64,000 bases of DNA from Hyaloscypha bicolor E. Its lineage: Eukaryota; Ascomycota; Leotiomycetes; Helotiales; Hyaloscyphaceae. This document shows positions 48,201 through 61,080 of this stretch, in pieces. The stretch is taken from assembly GCF_002865645.1 (NCBI RefSeq), contig NW_020194677.1, positions 434,001 to 498,000 of the forward strand, written 5' to 3'. Under the pieces are notes generated by a model. It was not told the origin of the DNA. It was given only the letters and a program-made list of their open reading frames with translations, and searched no databases. Every line of letters starts with the position of its first letter. The first letter of the stretch is position 1. The position numbers and the translations under genes are program-made.

Positions 48201-51200
48201 AAGCTATTACCTTATTATTACTAATACCAAAACTTAAATTTAGACTATATCTATTATTATTAATTAGTTTCTTTTAAATTATAATTCTTAAATTAAAAGA
48301 TATACTTAAATAGGAAGTTAGTTCTTTAAAAACTTTATTAGTAAAAGTCTCAGATATAGAAACTCTATAATTAGTTATAGAAGAAATTATTAAAATTAAT
48401 ATAGCTAAAAATAAGTATATATTAGTACCGAATTTAAATCTATTATTTATAAGAACTTCTAAAATATTATAGTTTTAGGAAAGTAATATTTCTATATTCT
48501 TAAAATAGTATATAAATATATATAAGAGTTATTATATTTCTAATAATACTAAGAGAAAGAAAATTATTTATTATATTTCTTCTATTTATAAGAATTAGAT
48601 TAAGACTATATTAGAGTACTATATTAATAATTTAGGAAATTACTAGGAAATCAAGTTTTTAAGGCCTTATTAAAAGAATTCCGAGAATATAACTAGAAAA
48701 TACTTAAAATTAGCTATAGCTTTTTTAATTGGATTATTATATAAGCCCAGAATAAAGAAATCTTTTCCAAGTCTTATATTAATATATTTAATAAAGTATT
48801 AAAAGAATTACTAAAGAGGAAAGAGATAAATGAAATTATTTAGTATTAGAAATTTATAAGACAATTATCTATTTTAGTAAGAAATTATATTTTTAAAAAT
48901 ATAAACTTCGAGCCTATAAATACTTCTATTTATAAATATAGTAAGATATATAAAAAGGCAGTAATATTCTATTAATATAAAGAAAAGAAATACCGTTTTA
49001 ATATTATTAATAACCCAGATATATTTAGACTTAGATAAGAATACTTAAATATAGTAGTTTATAATATAGTTCCCAAACCAGAAAATAATTATTCTTTATT
49101 AGTTCCTTCTATTATACTTCCTAAAGCTACTATAGATATAAGTAAAAAAAGAATCTAGCCTATAGCTAATTATATAAAGTCTACTAAAAGTAGTAAACTT
49201 AAAAGAAATAATATTAACTAATTAGTAAAAAGCCTAGAAAAACTATCTATTATTATTATAATTTAAGAGAATTTATAAAAATAACTTAATATAATTACTA
49301 TTATAATTCGAGAGAATATTTATAGCCTATTTATATAAGCTGGCTAACTATAATAGAAATAATAGTATTAATAGTTTAGTAAATATAATTCAGGTTTTCG
49401 AGAAAGATATATTAGAAGTTATAATAAAGGTTATAGAAAATACTATAATAGCTTTAGTAAATAAGCTAAAATAAATAAAGGAACTAAATAACTATATTTT
49501 GGAGGAGGTTAGTCTCAAATATAATTAGAGAATATTATTTAAGTTAATACGGCTTATAGTATAGACCCAGAACCGAGAAAACGAATTTATTATAGGTATT
49601 ATAATAGAAATAAAAATAATAATATTAATCTAAAATATATTTATATTTCTTAGTTCTATTACTTATTAATAAAAGAGCTTATAAATTATAGATATATTTA
49701 CTAATTTAATAAAAGATAATATAAAGGCCTATTTAAGCCTAAATAAAAAAGTATTTCTTTTTTTCTTATTAGTAAATACTAGTAGTTTAACTAAATTATT
49801 TCCTAAATCCGAAAAAAAGAATTTAATTATAACTTAAATATTTAACCTAAGAATATTTAGAAGGTAATAAGAGATATCTAGTTTACTAGATAAGAAAGAG
49901 ATAAGGGAACTAACTAACCGCGATTTATATATAGAAGCAAGCAAGTTATATTTAGGGAATCTAAATAGCCGCTTTATCTTAGAGGAAATTATATTAGAAT
50001 TACTAATACTTTAAGTTCTGAAATTAATAAATAATACTAAGACTTAACTATAAATAGTATTTCTATTAATACTATAATAGGTTTCTTATTAAAATAAAAT
50101 AAAAAAGAAAAGAGATAGAAATAGCTAAAGAGGTTTTCCGAAAACAAGCTAGAGCTAAAGAAAAGCTACCCTATATAAGAGGCCAGAAAAATACTATTCT
50201 AAAAAATAATAAATAAGAAAATAGCCTAGCTGAGAATATAAATATTAATACTTCCGGAAATAAATAGAATAAATAGAATAAATAGAATAAATAGAATAAA
50301 TAGAATAAATAGAATAAATAGAATAAATAGAATAAATAGAATAAATAGAATAATAGAATAAATAGAATAAATAGAATAAATAGAATAAATAGAATAAATA
50401 GAATAAATAGAATAAATAGAATAAATAGAATAAATAGAATAAATTAGGAATTTAATATATTCTTAATTATAATAAATATAAGACTTCTAAAATTAATAAT
50501 ATTTTAATAAGATTACTAAAGAAAATAACTATTCTATTTTTAAAAACTTAGAAAAAAATAAGAATATTTATTAATACCTTAAAAATATTAGATCTAGCTA
50601 TTATATTTTAAAACTAATAAATTAAGAATAATATTTTTTACCTTATTATTTTATAAATAGGAAATACTATTATATTAAATATAATTAAATAAACTAGAAA
50701 ATTTGCGAAACTAGTAACTATAGCTTATATAATAAATAGAATATTTAAGAGATTAATAATACTAGTTTAGATATTTAATATTAATAGAATTATTTAATTT
50801 AAAGGCAATAATATTAATATTCGAATATTACTAAGTTATAAATATATTATATAATTTCCGTATTTTTAATTCGTATTTTAAGAACTATAAAACAATATTA
50901 AATATAAAGAAATAATTAATATTAGAGCTAAAATTAATATTTTTCCCGAAAAGATTTTTAGAAATATTAGTAAAGTAGTATATAATACTATAAATTATTA
51001 AATATCTATTATTACTAGTACTAAATTTAAATTTATAGAAATAATAAAGCTTAGAACTAAAGTTAGAAATAAAATAAAATATAAAGATATATTTTTCCTA
51101 ATTAAAGAAGCTTTAAAGATCCTATTTAATTAACTATTTTTAGTAAAAATAAAGATAAATATTATATATAAAAGTAATAATTTTATAAAATAAAAAGTTT

Positions 51201-54200
51201 ACTAATTTTAAAAATAATTAGAATACCTATATTATTATAATTATTCTATTTTTAAAGAATATTAAAAAGTAAAAGAAAGTAATAGTTTAAAAGTATTAAG
51301 CTTCTAGAATTAAAGAATTAAGTAATATAAAACCGGAAACTAAAAGTAAAAAGAAAAAATAAAGCCTAGTATTATAATTAGTAATAGTATTAAAGGAAAT
51401 AGAAATATACTAGAATTTCCTATAGATTCTTTTATTTTAAATTCAGGAATTTAGGAAATAAATAATATTTTTAAAGAAACTAAAATAGAAAAGGCTCCGG
51501 TTAGAATACTATTAAAAGTAGTTCCGGATTTAATAGAAAAATAAATAAAAAGAATATTAAATAAAGATATTTCTAAAGAAGAAATAGAATAGTATTTCCT
51601 AATAATAAGGAAATATATTCCCGAAGCTATAAAATCTGGAACCTAAGACTAGAAAGAATTCTGGAACCTATAGAAGCTTAAGAAAGATATTTTAGAATAC
51701 TAAATAAAAAGGCATTTTTTATATCTAAATAAGAAAAAGCTAAATAAAAAGGTTATAAATTCTAGAAATTAGACGAAAATAGTACTAGAGAAAATAACTA
51801 TAGCTCTTAAAAATAAAAATAATAATTATAGTCTATTTCTAGTTATAGAAATATATAAAATAAAAAATAAGAAGATTTAACTAATAAATACTAATAATAG
51901 AACTAGAAAAGGCTCTAGTAAATATCCGAATTAGTTTAAGAGATTTAAGGCTAAAGAATATTTATAGAAATATATTAGAAAATATAAAGATTACTTTTTA
52001 TTAAGAATATTAGCTATTTTAAGAGATTTATAACTTATTCCGAAGTATCTTAAATAATTAGATATTAGTAACTGGCTTTAGAAAAAGAAACTAGCTATAT
52101 TCCGAAAATTAATAATTAATTAAGAAAATATAATTATATTTAATTAGAAAAAAGTAAAAAAAGTTTATAAGAATATTAGTTTATTTATTCTAATTAAGAC
52201 TATTAAATATAAAGCCTAATAAGAGAAGAATTTCCTATATTTCAAAGCTCTAGTACTAATAGTAGTAAAAATATTATTAGAATACCTAGATTATAAAGTT
52301 CTTAAGAAATATAATAAATCTTACCGAAATCTATAGTTCTTGGTTACTAAAAAGATTACTGGAATTTATAGGCTAATTAATACTATTATAAAGATGAATT
52401 TAGTAATTTTATAAGATACTAATTTATTTCTATTTATTAATAAGATCTTAAAGGAATTTATTAAATATATTTATATTTTTCTAATTAATTCTTTTCCCGA
52501 ATATAATTAATTTATACTAGATATATATAATAGAGATTTAATTATATTTATAATACCTTTAGAACTATTAAGAATAATTATATTATTTTAGGGAATTACT
52601 AATTCTATTATATAGTTTATATAAGTTATTATAACTATTCTAGAGAATTTGTTTTTTTAAAATTACTATACTATTTATTAATAATATTAGAATAAAGGAA
52701 ACTTATATAAACTATAATAAATAGCTTATTTTATCTAGTATTTGGCATTTTATATTTAAATACCTTTAAAACCTAAATATAACCTTAAATAAAATCGAGT
52801 AAGCTAGAGCTAATATTAAAGAAAAATTATAGTTCTATTATAATAAAATAGTTATTATTAGATTTATTTATAAAATATTTAAAAGAAGCCTTTTAAGCTT
52901 AGAAGTTACTAAAATCTTAAAATAGAAATATTATAATAGTATAACTAAAGATAAGGCATTTATTAAAATAGTTATTTATTACTATATTTAAATTAAAGGC
53001 TTTATAATTATTACTAAATCTATTTATTATTTAATAAGGAAAGATATAATATAGAAATAGAATAATAAATAAATATAAGCTATATAAATTCTTTAAGAAA
53101 AGCTTATTACTATTTTAATATTTTATAAATTATATTATAATTTATTAAAAGATTAGAAAATAATTATATTAGTAATAAATACTAGCCTAAATAAATAAAG
53201 CGGAACTTTAGACTAATATAATAATAAAGAGAAAAAGAGAGTTATTTAGTATAAGTCTAGAATCTAGAATAATACTAAATAGAGATATAATACTATTAAA
53301 AGAAATTACTAAAAGCTAGTAAAATATTTATAGAAAGTATAATTCTGGCTATATAGAGTTTATTTTATTCTTAAGCTAGATATTAATATATTTATTATAT
53401 AGCTAAATAAAGTAGCTATAGATTTTTCTAGAGCTCTAGTTATTTATTAGCTAGTATGAATTTAACTATTTGACTTTAAAATTAAGTATATTAAAGGAAT
53501 TAAGTATACTATAGTTAATAAATTATTCAGATATCTATAATAAAAAAGCAATACTAAAGATAATAAAAATATTAATAAATAGTTAATAATAGAACTTAAT
53601 ATTATTAGATAGAAAGTTTAGTTAAAGGAAGTTGTTCCTATTTAGTTATATAATATTATATAATACTTTATAATACTTTTTAGACTAGAAGAAATATTAA
53701 GAGCCAAGTTTTATAAGTTAAGTAAAGAAACTTTAAACTATAATATAAGAGATTAATTACTATAAAGAATTATATCTAAAGTATATTTATTTTGGCTTAT
53801 TATTAATAATTAAAAGTAAAAGAAGATTATTATTAAAGAACTATATAATAAGATTAGATATACTAGAAAAGAAAATACTTTTTATTTAATAACTAGTTAT
53901 TATTATTAGAAAGATTACTATAATTATATATAAAAATATATTAGTATAAGAGTAAAAAAAGATAAAAAAAAGCTTTATATCTAATAAAAGTTATATTTCT
54001 TTTCTATTATCTTGGAATTAATATAATTAAATTACTAGATTATAAGAGATATAACTTATTAGTTATTACTAGAAACGATTTCTTAAAATAAGTTAAAGCC
54101 AAGTCTTTAAAGAACCTAACTAATAAAAAGATTACTAAGTTTATTTGGGAAAAGATTATTTATAAATATAGTTTATTTAGGTAGCTTAAGATAAATAGTA

Positions 54201-54890
54201 GATTGGAATTTAAAAAAGCAGTAATTTAGAAACTTAATAAGCTAGAAATTAATAGAATTATTATTTTGGCCTATAATTCTAAGAATAATAATATAATTAA
54301 AAGGAAATATTAATTAATTATTCGAGTATTTATTACTTTTATAATAGGTAAAATAAAGCTCTAGATAGATTTACTACTATATATTTTATTTACTAATCGA
54401 GTTATTATATATAAACTAACTGGATTTATTTCCTTTTATATAGTTAATAATAAAGAAACTATATTACTTATAGAAATATACTTTCTAATTTAAAGAATAC
54501 TTAAATAGAACGAAATCTATAATAAAGAAATACTTTTAGAGATATATATAAAGTAAATAAAAATAAGAAATAAAAATATTATAAAAGCTAAAATAAAGAA
54601 AAACCGAAAATATTAAAAGAAAAAGAAGTAATTTAATATTATTTATTAGATTTATTTAAAGCCTATTTCTGAAAAGAATCTAGTTCTTATATATAATATT
54701 AAATTAATAGATTAAAATAAGTTAAGAAATATAAAGCTATTATATTACTAGCTAGGCCTATATAAAATAAGATATACGGATTAATTAAAGAAATATTATA
54801 TACTAGAAAATATATATCGGAAATTAATTTAAATAGTTTATTAAAAGAAATAAATATAAAATTATTACCTATAAAAATACGCTGCCGGCC
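48200..54890 (+). mobile_element. Decayed Ty3/gypsy-like LTR retrotransposon
   Basis: Plus-strand frames, broken by many stops, retain order and motifs of gag then pol. Near 48660-49300 a gag-like stretch reads KFIRQLSILVRNYIF, YKAVIFYQYKEKK-like and NNYSLLVPSIILPKATI. At about 52280-52640 a reverse-transcriptase segment shows GIYRLINTIIKIN, DIYNRDLIIFIIPLELLR and QGITNSIIQFIQ, where the active family has matching Pro-Leu-Gly and Gln-Gly-Ala-Thr-Asn blocks. At about 53800-54850 an integrase-like region remains. Nearly every loss is a Gln codon changed to a stop or a C-to-T/G-to-A change, as RIP produces. Boundaries and terminal repeats could not be found, so the ends are approximate. It is certainly inactive. 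Confidence 0.7.
50261..50445. repeat. 9-bp minisatellite, about 20 copies
   Basis: The unit aaatagaat is repeated almost without change from 50261 to 50445, with one copy shortened by a base near 50350. It lies between the gag-like and pol-like parts of the gypsy element. Its near identity next to heavily mutated sequence means that it expanded after, or was not touched by, the mutation process. Confidence 0.92.
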
Positions 54891-57800
54891 TCTAGCCCCT
54901 AATTTGGCTAATACCCTATACCTTACCGCTCACTCAAAGTATATATCCGGTAGTAATAACCCTTCTATTAATTAGTATAGCAGTAATAAGGGTTTTTATT
55001 ATAAAAAAAATAGCTAGAGTTATAGTCTTATATAGTAATAATAGCTTCCCGTTCTTAGTTTAATTAAATACCTCGTTACGGGCAAGTTATCTTAAGTTCT
55101 ATAGAAATTATTATTACTCTACTATAGCCTTACTATAATATATGCTACTACTGGCTAGTAGTATATTTTTCCCCCTTATAAAGACCGAGCTTTTAATATT
55201 CCCAGAGTAAATAATATATTACCGCTTGCGGTAGTATATACTAAAAATTTTTCTGGGGTTTTCTCGTCTAGAATAAGAAATCTAGATAATAAGAGAAGAG
55301 GGCAGATAAGAAGCTTACTACTACCGAGTATTTTCTAGAACTACTTAAATAACTTATAGGTAATATAGAATAATAAAGAAAGAAAGAAAGAAAGAAAGTA
55401 AGAGAATTTAATTAAAATTCTTATAATAAATAAAGTCTATATAAAACCATACTACTAACGAGCTTCTAAATTATATCTAACTTGCTACCGGCAAGCTATA
55501 TTAATATCCTTTTTTATTAGGAAATGCCGTTTCTTTCCCTTAGAATAAGTAAGATAAAAGGTATTAAAATTCTTTTTATTCTTTACTTTATTTATATCCT
55601 TTATATTAAGGATATTCCGGTCCTGCTATATAGCTTTTAAAAGAACTAAGATAGCCTTCTGTTTCCTATATCTCTCTTAAAACTTGTTCTAGTCTTAATT
55701 ATATAATATAAATAAGAAGAATATAAACTAGAAAGGTTTATTAGTAATAAGGAATTTCTTGGATATTTAGATTTCTTATTTTCTAATTACCCTACTAGCT
55801 TTAATATACCCCTATATAATAGGGAAGTAGTTCTTATATAAGGCTTGCCAGAATTATAAAAGAATAAAATATCTATTTATAATAAATATTTCCCCAAATT
55901 CCTAATTATAAACTAGATCTATAAGCTCTAATATTTTTCTATAAGTTATTAAAGGAGGGGCAAGTACTAAGGGCCAAGGAACTAGCTTTAACTTCTCGTT
56001 ATTACCGAGAAAGTTAAAGGTAATATAAGAAGCTTAAGATCTTAAAGCTTTTGCTATAAGCTTTAATTACTTCGGGACTACCGAGGTTTCTCTAGAATTA
56101 AGCTTAAACTTCTCTAAGGAAGTTAAAATCCTATCTATAGCTAGTAGTTCGTTATTATTAAGGGATTTAGTTATAGTACTCCGCAGGTCTTAAAAATCCT
56201 CGGTATTACCGAGGATTTTGGGAGGGGTACCCTGTAATTTTTGAGAATTCTCGGTAATACCGAGGATTTTTCCAGAAGGCTCGCTATTAATAAGGAATTT
56301 GGCGGGAGGCCCAAGTATTTTAGTAAAAAGCTTGGTAGTATTAAGGAATTTCGCTGGCTGGGCTAGAGAAGCTCTAATAGAGACAAACCTTTTTTTTTTA
56401 CTTAGTATTAACTATATACTTAAGGGAATAGAATCTAATACTATATTTTATACCAGAAAATAGGCTTATAAAAATCAGTTTATTATAAAAGCCGGGTTTT
56501 CTTAAGAGAAATACGAGAATTGGTATTAATAAGGTTTTCAGGTAGGATATAAGCCTCTTCTAGTATATAACTATAATTAATTTCTCGTTATAAATAAGTA
56601 CTTATAGAGAGCTTCTTTTCTTTCTTTATTAGAGATAATATAATATTAAAAGAAAAGTAAAAATAATATTTAAAATTAGCTCTATATAAATGAAGATCTT
56701 TACTAAGAGAGCCTATTAGCTAAGGAAAGCCTTGTCTATACCGAGAATTTTTTTATTACTTCTTATTTCCAATAACTTTTTATATTAAAGTAATTTCAAA
56801 ATAGTAACTATAGATAGTTTCTTTAATATAGCCGAGAAATTAGATAATAACTTTAACTTTAATACTAAATAATCTAATATTACTATAGTATAAGAATAGC
56901 TTATTAATAACAAGTATTAAGCTTATATTAAAGAGGATATTAACTTTAAAGAGAGAATAGAAAGGATTATTAAGACTTCTAAGTCTGCTTTTATACTATA
57001 AACTCTAAAGGCTTATATCTTATTAGTACCGATTTCCTTATAAAAAGCTCGTTTCTAATAATCTTTTCTAGGCTTTATAAGTAATTTATAGCTTTTATTA
57101 CTTTTAGATATCCTTAATAAGGCTAAGAAAACCTTAATACTACCTTATCTGAGTATCTATAATATATCTATAAGTGGATTAAGTCTATCTATTAACTAAA
57201 AGGCTTATTATAGCTAAAGAAACTCCTTGACTTATTAGAAATAAGGGATTATACTATTACTTACTTATATACTTTAAAAATAAGGGCGGTAGTAAGTTTT
57301 TGGTTTGCTTCTATATATCCTTAGTATTGCGGTAGTTTAGAATAGGTTCAAGTTTATAGAATAGAAAGGTAATAGGGAAATCTCTTATTATTACTAACTA
57401 TTTCAAAATATATAAAAGCTTTAAATAAGCTTAAGGTAAATCCTTATTTCTAATAATATATTACTTTATTTAGCTTGTTACTAATAAGAAACAGGCTATA
57501 GAAAGTAAAGTATTAACGAGCTCTTATACTTTAACTTATAAGAACTTATATAAAATATAGAAGTTTAATTAATAGCTTCCCAAATAAGTATTTAGGGAAA
57601 AGCTTATTTATAATAAATATATTTATACTTAAAGTAGCCCTAATTACCGGAAAATAATATAAGCTATTTATATACTTGCTTTTTAATACTTATTATAGGT
57701 AGATAAGGTTCTTTCTCTTTAAGCTTACTATATTACTATACTTAATAAGAAAGAAAAGAAAATTAAAGTAAATCTTCTATTTCGGAAAACAAATTAGTAT

Positions 57801-59700
57801 AGGAGTAAGAAGATTATCTTAAATAAGCTTTTTTTAAAAGACTTATTACTAATAAGTAAATAGAAATTAAGCCCTTTATATTATACTTGAATATTAATAA
57901 GCCTTATTTTTATCTAGTTTATACTTTTTTAGAATAGATTAAAGTATCTTATATAATATAAGGATATATATTCCGGCGAATTAATATTTAAGACCGAGTT
58001 ATATAGAGAGATAAATTACTTATAAGATCTCTCTTAATTTCCTTATTATAAACGTTTTTTTTTTGAGATTTTCTTATTACTAATAATTAATTAGAAGGCC
58101 TTTACTTTTATAGAGTATTTCAGGTATAATCTTCTTAATATTAGTATGGATTATAGGCTATATAGAACCTACTCTCTTTAGTAAGGGAGCTACTAGTAGC
58201 TTTACTCAGAAAAGAGATAGGGCTTAAGAAGAATTTGTAATTAAGGTAATTAAAATACTAATTTTAATTCAAGTTTAATTATTAGATATTTAGTTAGCTG
58301 GAATAATAATCCTATAACTTTAAGAAAGAACTTTATAAACCCTAATTAGTTTGGAAGTATAAAGTATTATACTTATAGAAGGAAGTATACTTATATTAGT
58401 AGATAAAATATTTAAAAAGTTTACTAGAAATAAGACTTCTTTTTATATTTAAAGAAGTTTGGTATTAATGAGTTTTTAATTAACTTTAATATATTACTAA
58501 AGTAATACCTTATTTAAAATAATCTTAACTTCTTCTAATATAAATACTATACTAAACTTAAGAAAAGTAATATAAATTTCTTGTTCTTACCGAGCCTTTT
58601 TACTTAAATCTATACTCTATTTCTTAAGGCAGTTTAGGTAGTAGTAATATAATAATTACTATTAACTAAGTTCTAAAGCTCGTTAGTAATAAGCTTTATT
58701 TAATAGAAAATAAACTTACTATAACTATAAGATTTCTACCTTATAAGAAGTTTAAGATCTTCTATAAGATAGTATAATAAGGAGTATTAAGAGTTATAGG
58801 TATCTAAAAAGCTTATTAATAACGAGCTTTTATTAGAAAATTAAAAGAATAATTATATATAAGGTTATTACTAATAACTTGACTATTTTAGTTATAAATA
58901 AGGAGGGTATTAATATAGTGCTTTATAAGAAGTTTAATAGTAACGAGCTTCTATTTATAACTATAAAGAAGCAGATTTTTATTATTTATACCAAAAGGTT
59001 TATCTAAAAGCTTATTAGTAACGAGCTTTTTAGATATAATAAGAGAAATAGACTTACTAATACTAACTAGTATAGAAATATTAAAATGGCGGCCTAAATC
59101 CTCATTAGTAACAAGCTTTTTTAGATAGGAAATATAGCTTATAAGAATAGTATTTGGTTTAAATACCTTAATAAATATTACTATTTTACTTCTAGGGCTA
59201 GTAAAGTCTTCTAATAAACTCGTTAGTAATAAGCTTTTATTAATATAAAGATTATACTTATTATAGTTATTTCTTAGAGCAAGTAATAAGACAATTAGGG
59301 CAAGCTTGAGGGATTTCCTATAGAGCTTAGTAAGTAGTATAATATTAACTATAAGAAGCTTATTAGTAACAAGCCTTTTAAAGCCTTATTCTTAACGAGA
59401 TATATATATAGGTAATTAATTTTAAAGGATATTAATATCCTAATTAGTTATTTGAATACTATTTTAAAAGGTGAACTGGAAAGATATAATAAGTAATACT
59501 AAAAGCTTATTAGTATCGAGGATTCAAGTTTGCTTATTAGAAGCAAAGATATTATATATAAGTTAATATTTTATTATATTTTTAGTAAGTTAAAAGAAGT
59601 ATATAGAAAGTATAAATATATGCGAGGTTATAGTAAGTTATATAATACTTGCTCGATTAGGAAAGGTGAGTTATATATATACTCTAGTAAAATCTGCTAT
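54890..59700. repeat. AT-rich region studded with short palindromes
   Basis: Many short inverted repeats share a related core, (a)agctcgttaNtaacgagctt or ctcggtaNtaccgag. Clear examples are 56193-56219 (13-bp perfect arms around one base), 56250-56264, 55986-56019, 58675-58697, 58807-58831, 58930-58950, 59001-59036 and 59218-59238, with further degenerate copies near 57510, 59102, 59356 and 59505. They are spaced by tens to a few hundreds of bases. No reading frame or retroelement domain is recognisable. The region starts with a less decayed patch at 54880-54950. Confidence 0.7.
55375..55398. repeat. (GAAA)n microsatellite
   Basis: About six copies of a 4-bp unit (gaaa) inside the AT-rich block. 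Confidence 0.85.
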
Positions 59701-61080
59701 TACCCCTAGATAATATATTATTTCGGAATGAATTCTGGTACTTTCCTAAAAATAAAGTTAATAATAAGTATATACCTATAAATAAATATTTTAAAATAGA
59801 TATAGAATTAGAAAAGGAAGTAGTTATAGAATATTATAAGCGAAATAGTATTTAAGAGATTAAGAAAGCTATTAGTATTATTATATATATTCTAGAATTA
59901 CCGGAATTAGAGAAAGTAAAATATATTTCTTTTATAAAAAACTAGATAAAAGTATCTAATAATAGAAGTTTTTTTTAATTTAGAAAAAAGCTTATTATTT
60001 TTAATTCTTTATATATCTTTTATTTTCTATATTTTAATTATTATTTATAGCTTTTAGAAAGTATTATTATTAGATTATTATTCTGGAAATCGAATAAGTT
60101 TTATTATTATTTATTTTTTATTATTATCTAATTATTACTATTATTATATATTTTACTAAATAGTATTTTTAATAAGAGATTCTATTACTAGAGCTTTAAG
60201 AATTAGAAATAAAGCTTTTATTTTAATATAAAAATAAATAGGGAATTGAGAGATTATTTTACGAACTCTTAATTCCGAAATACTATTTTTTTTATATGTT
60301 TTAGTAATATAAATAGTTGAAATATTTAAAAAAAGAAAGAAAAAAAGAAAACCTTTTATATATTTTTAAGAAAGAAAAAAATACTAAACTAGAAGCCTTT
60401 TAGAAGCTCTATTTATTTTTTATTAGCTATATTTATAGCTTATACTAGTCTAAAGCTTAACTATAATACTTATAGATCTTAATCTTAATTTAAACTATTA
60501 TTATAAATTTACTTATAATATTTAAATAAATTTCCTAATTAGAAGTTATATATAAATAAAATATCTAACTAGAAGCCTTATAAGAGAAAGAAGAAAATCT
60601 TATTAAATCTAATAGTTATTTCGGAAGGTATTTAATAATATATAATTCTGGGAATTTCTTAGATATTAGATAAACTACTTTTAAAATATATATTAAGACT
60701 TAATTATTATATTATATATTTTTGTTTTTATATAAAGAGAACTTCTTTTATATAGAATCTATTTTCTAATTATATATAATAGATATATATAATAGTATAT
60801 AGACAGGTATTAGATATTATAGATCTAGTTTTCTATTTTAGGTAAAGCTTATAATTGGAATTATACAAATTATATGGGATTATATTTCCTAATTAAGTAA
60901 AGTACTTTATAGGCTTAGCTAAGTACTAGAGAATATATAGGGAGACGCTTCTAGCTTTGGAAAGGGATATTAATTAGTTTTTTATTAGAATTAATTCTTG
61001 GAATTAGTTATACTTATAAGTATTACTTTATAGCTTACTTACCTTAACTACTTATATATTACCCTACTATTATATACTTT
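59700..61080. other. AT-rich sequence between repeat regions, nothing identified
   Basis: No frame, inverted repeat pair or tandem array stands out. It may contain the 5' long terminal repeat and leader of the following gypsy-like element, but I could not find a matching second copy inside the window. Confidence 0.4.
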
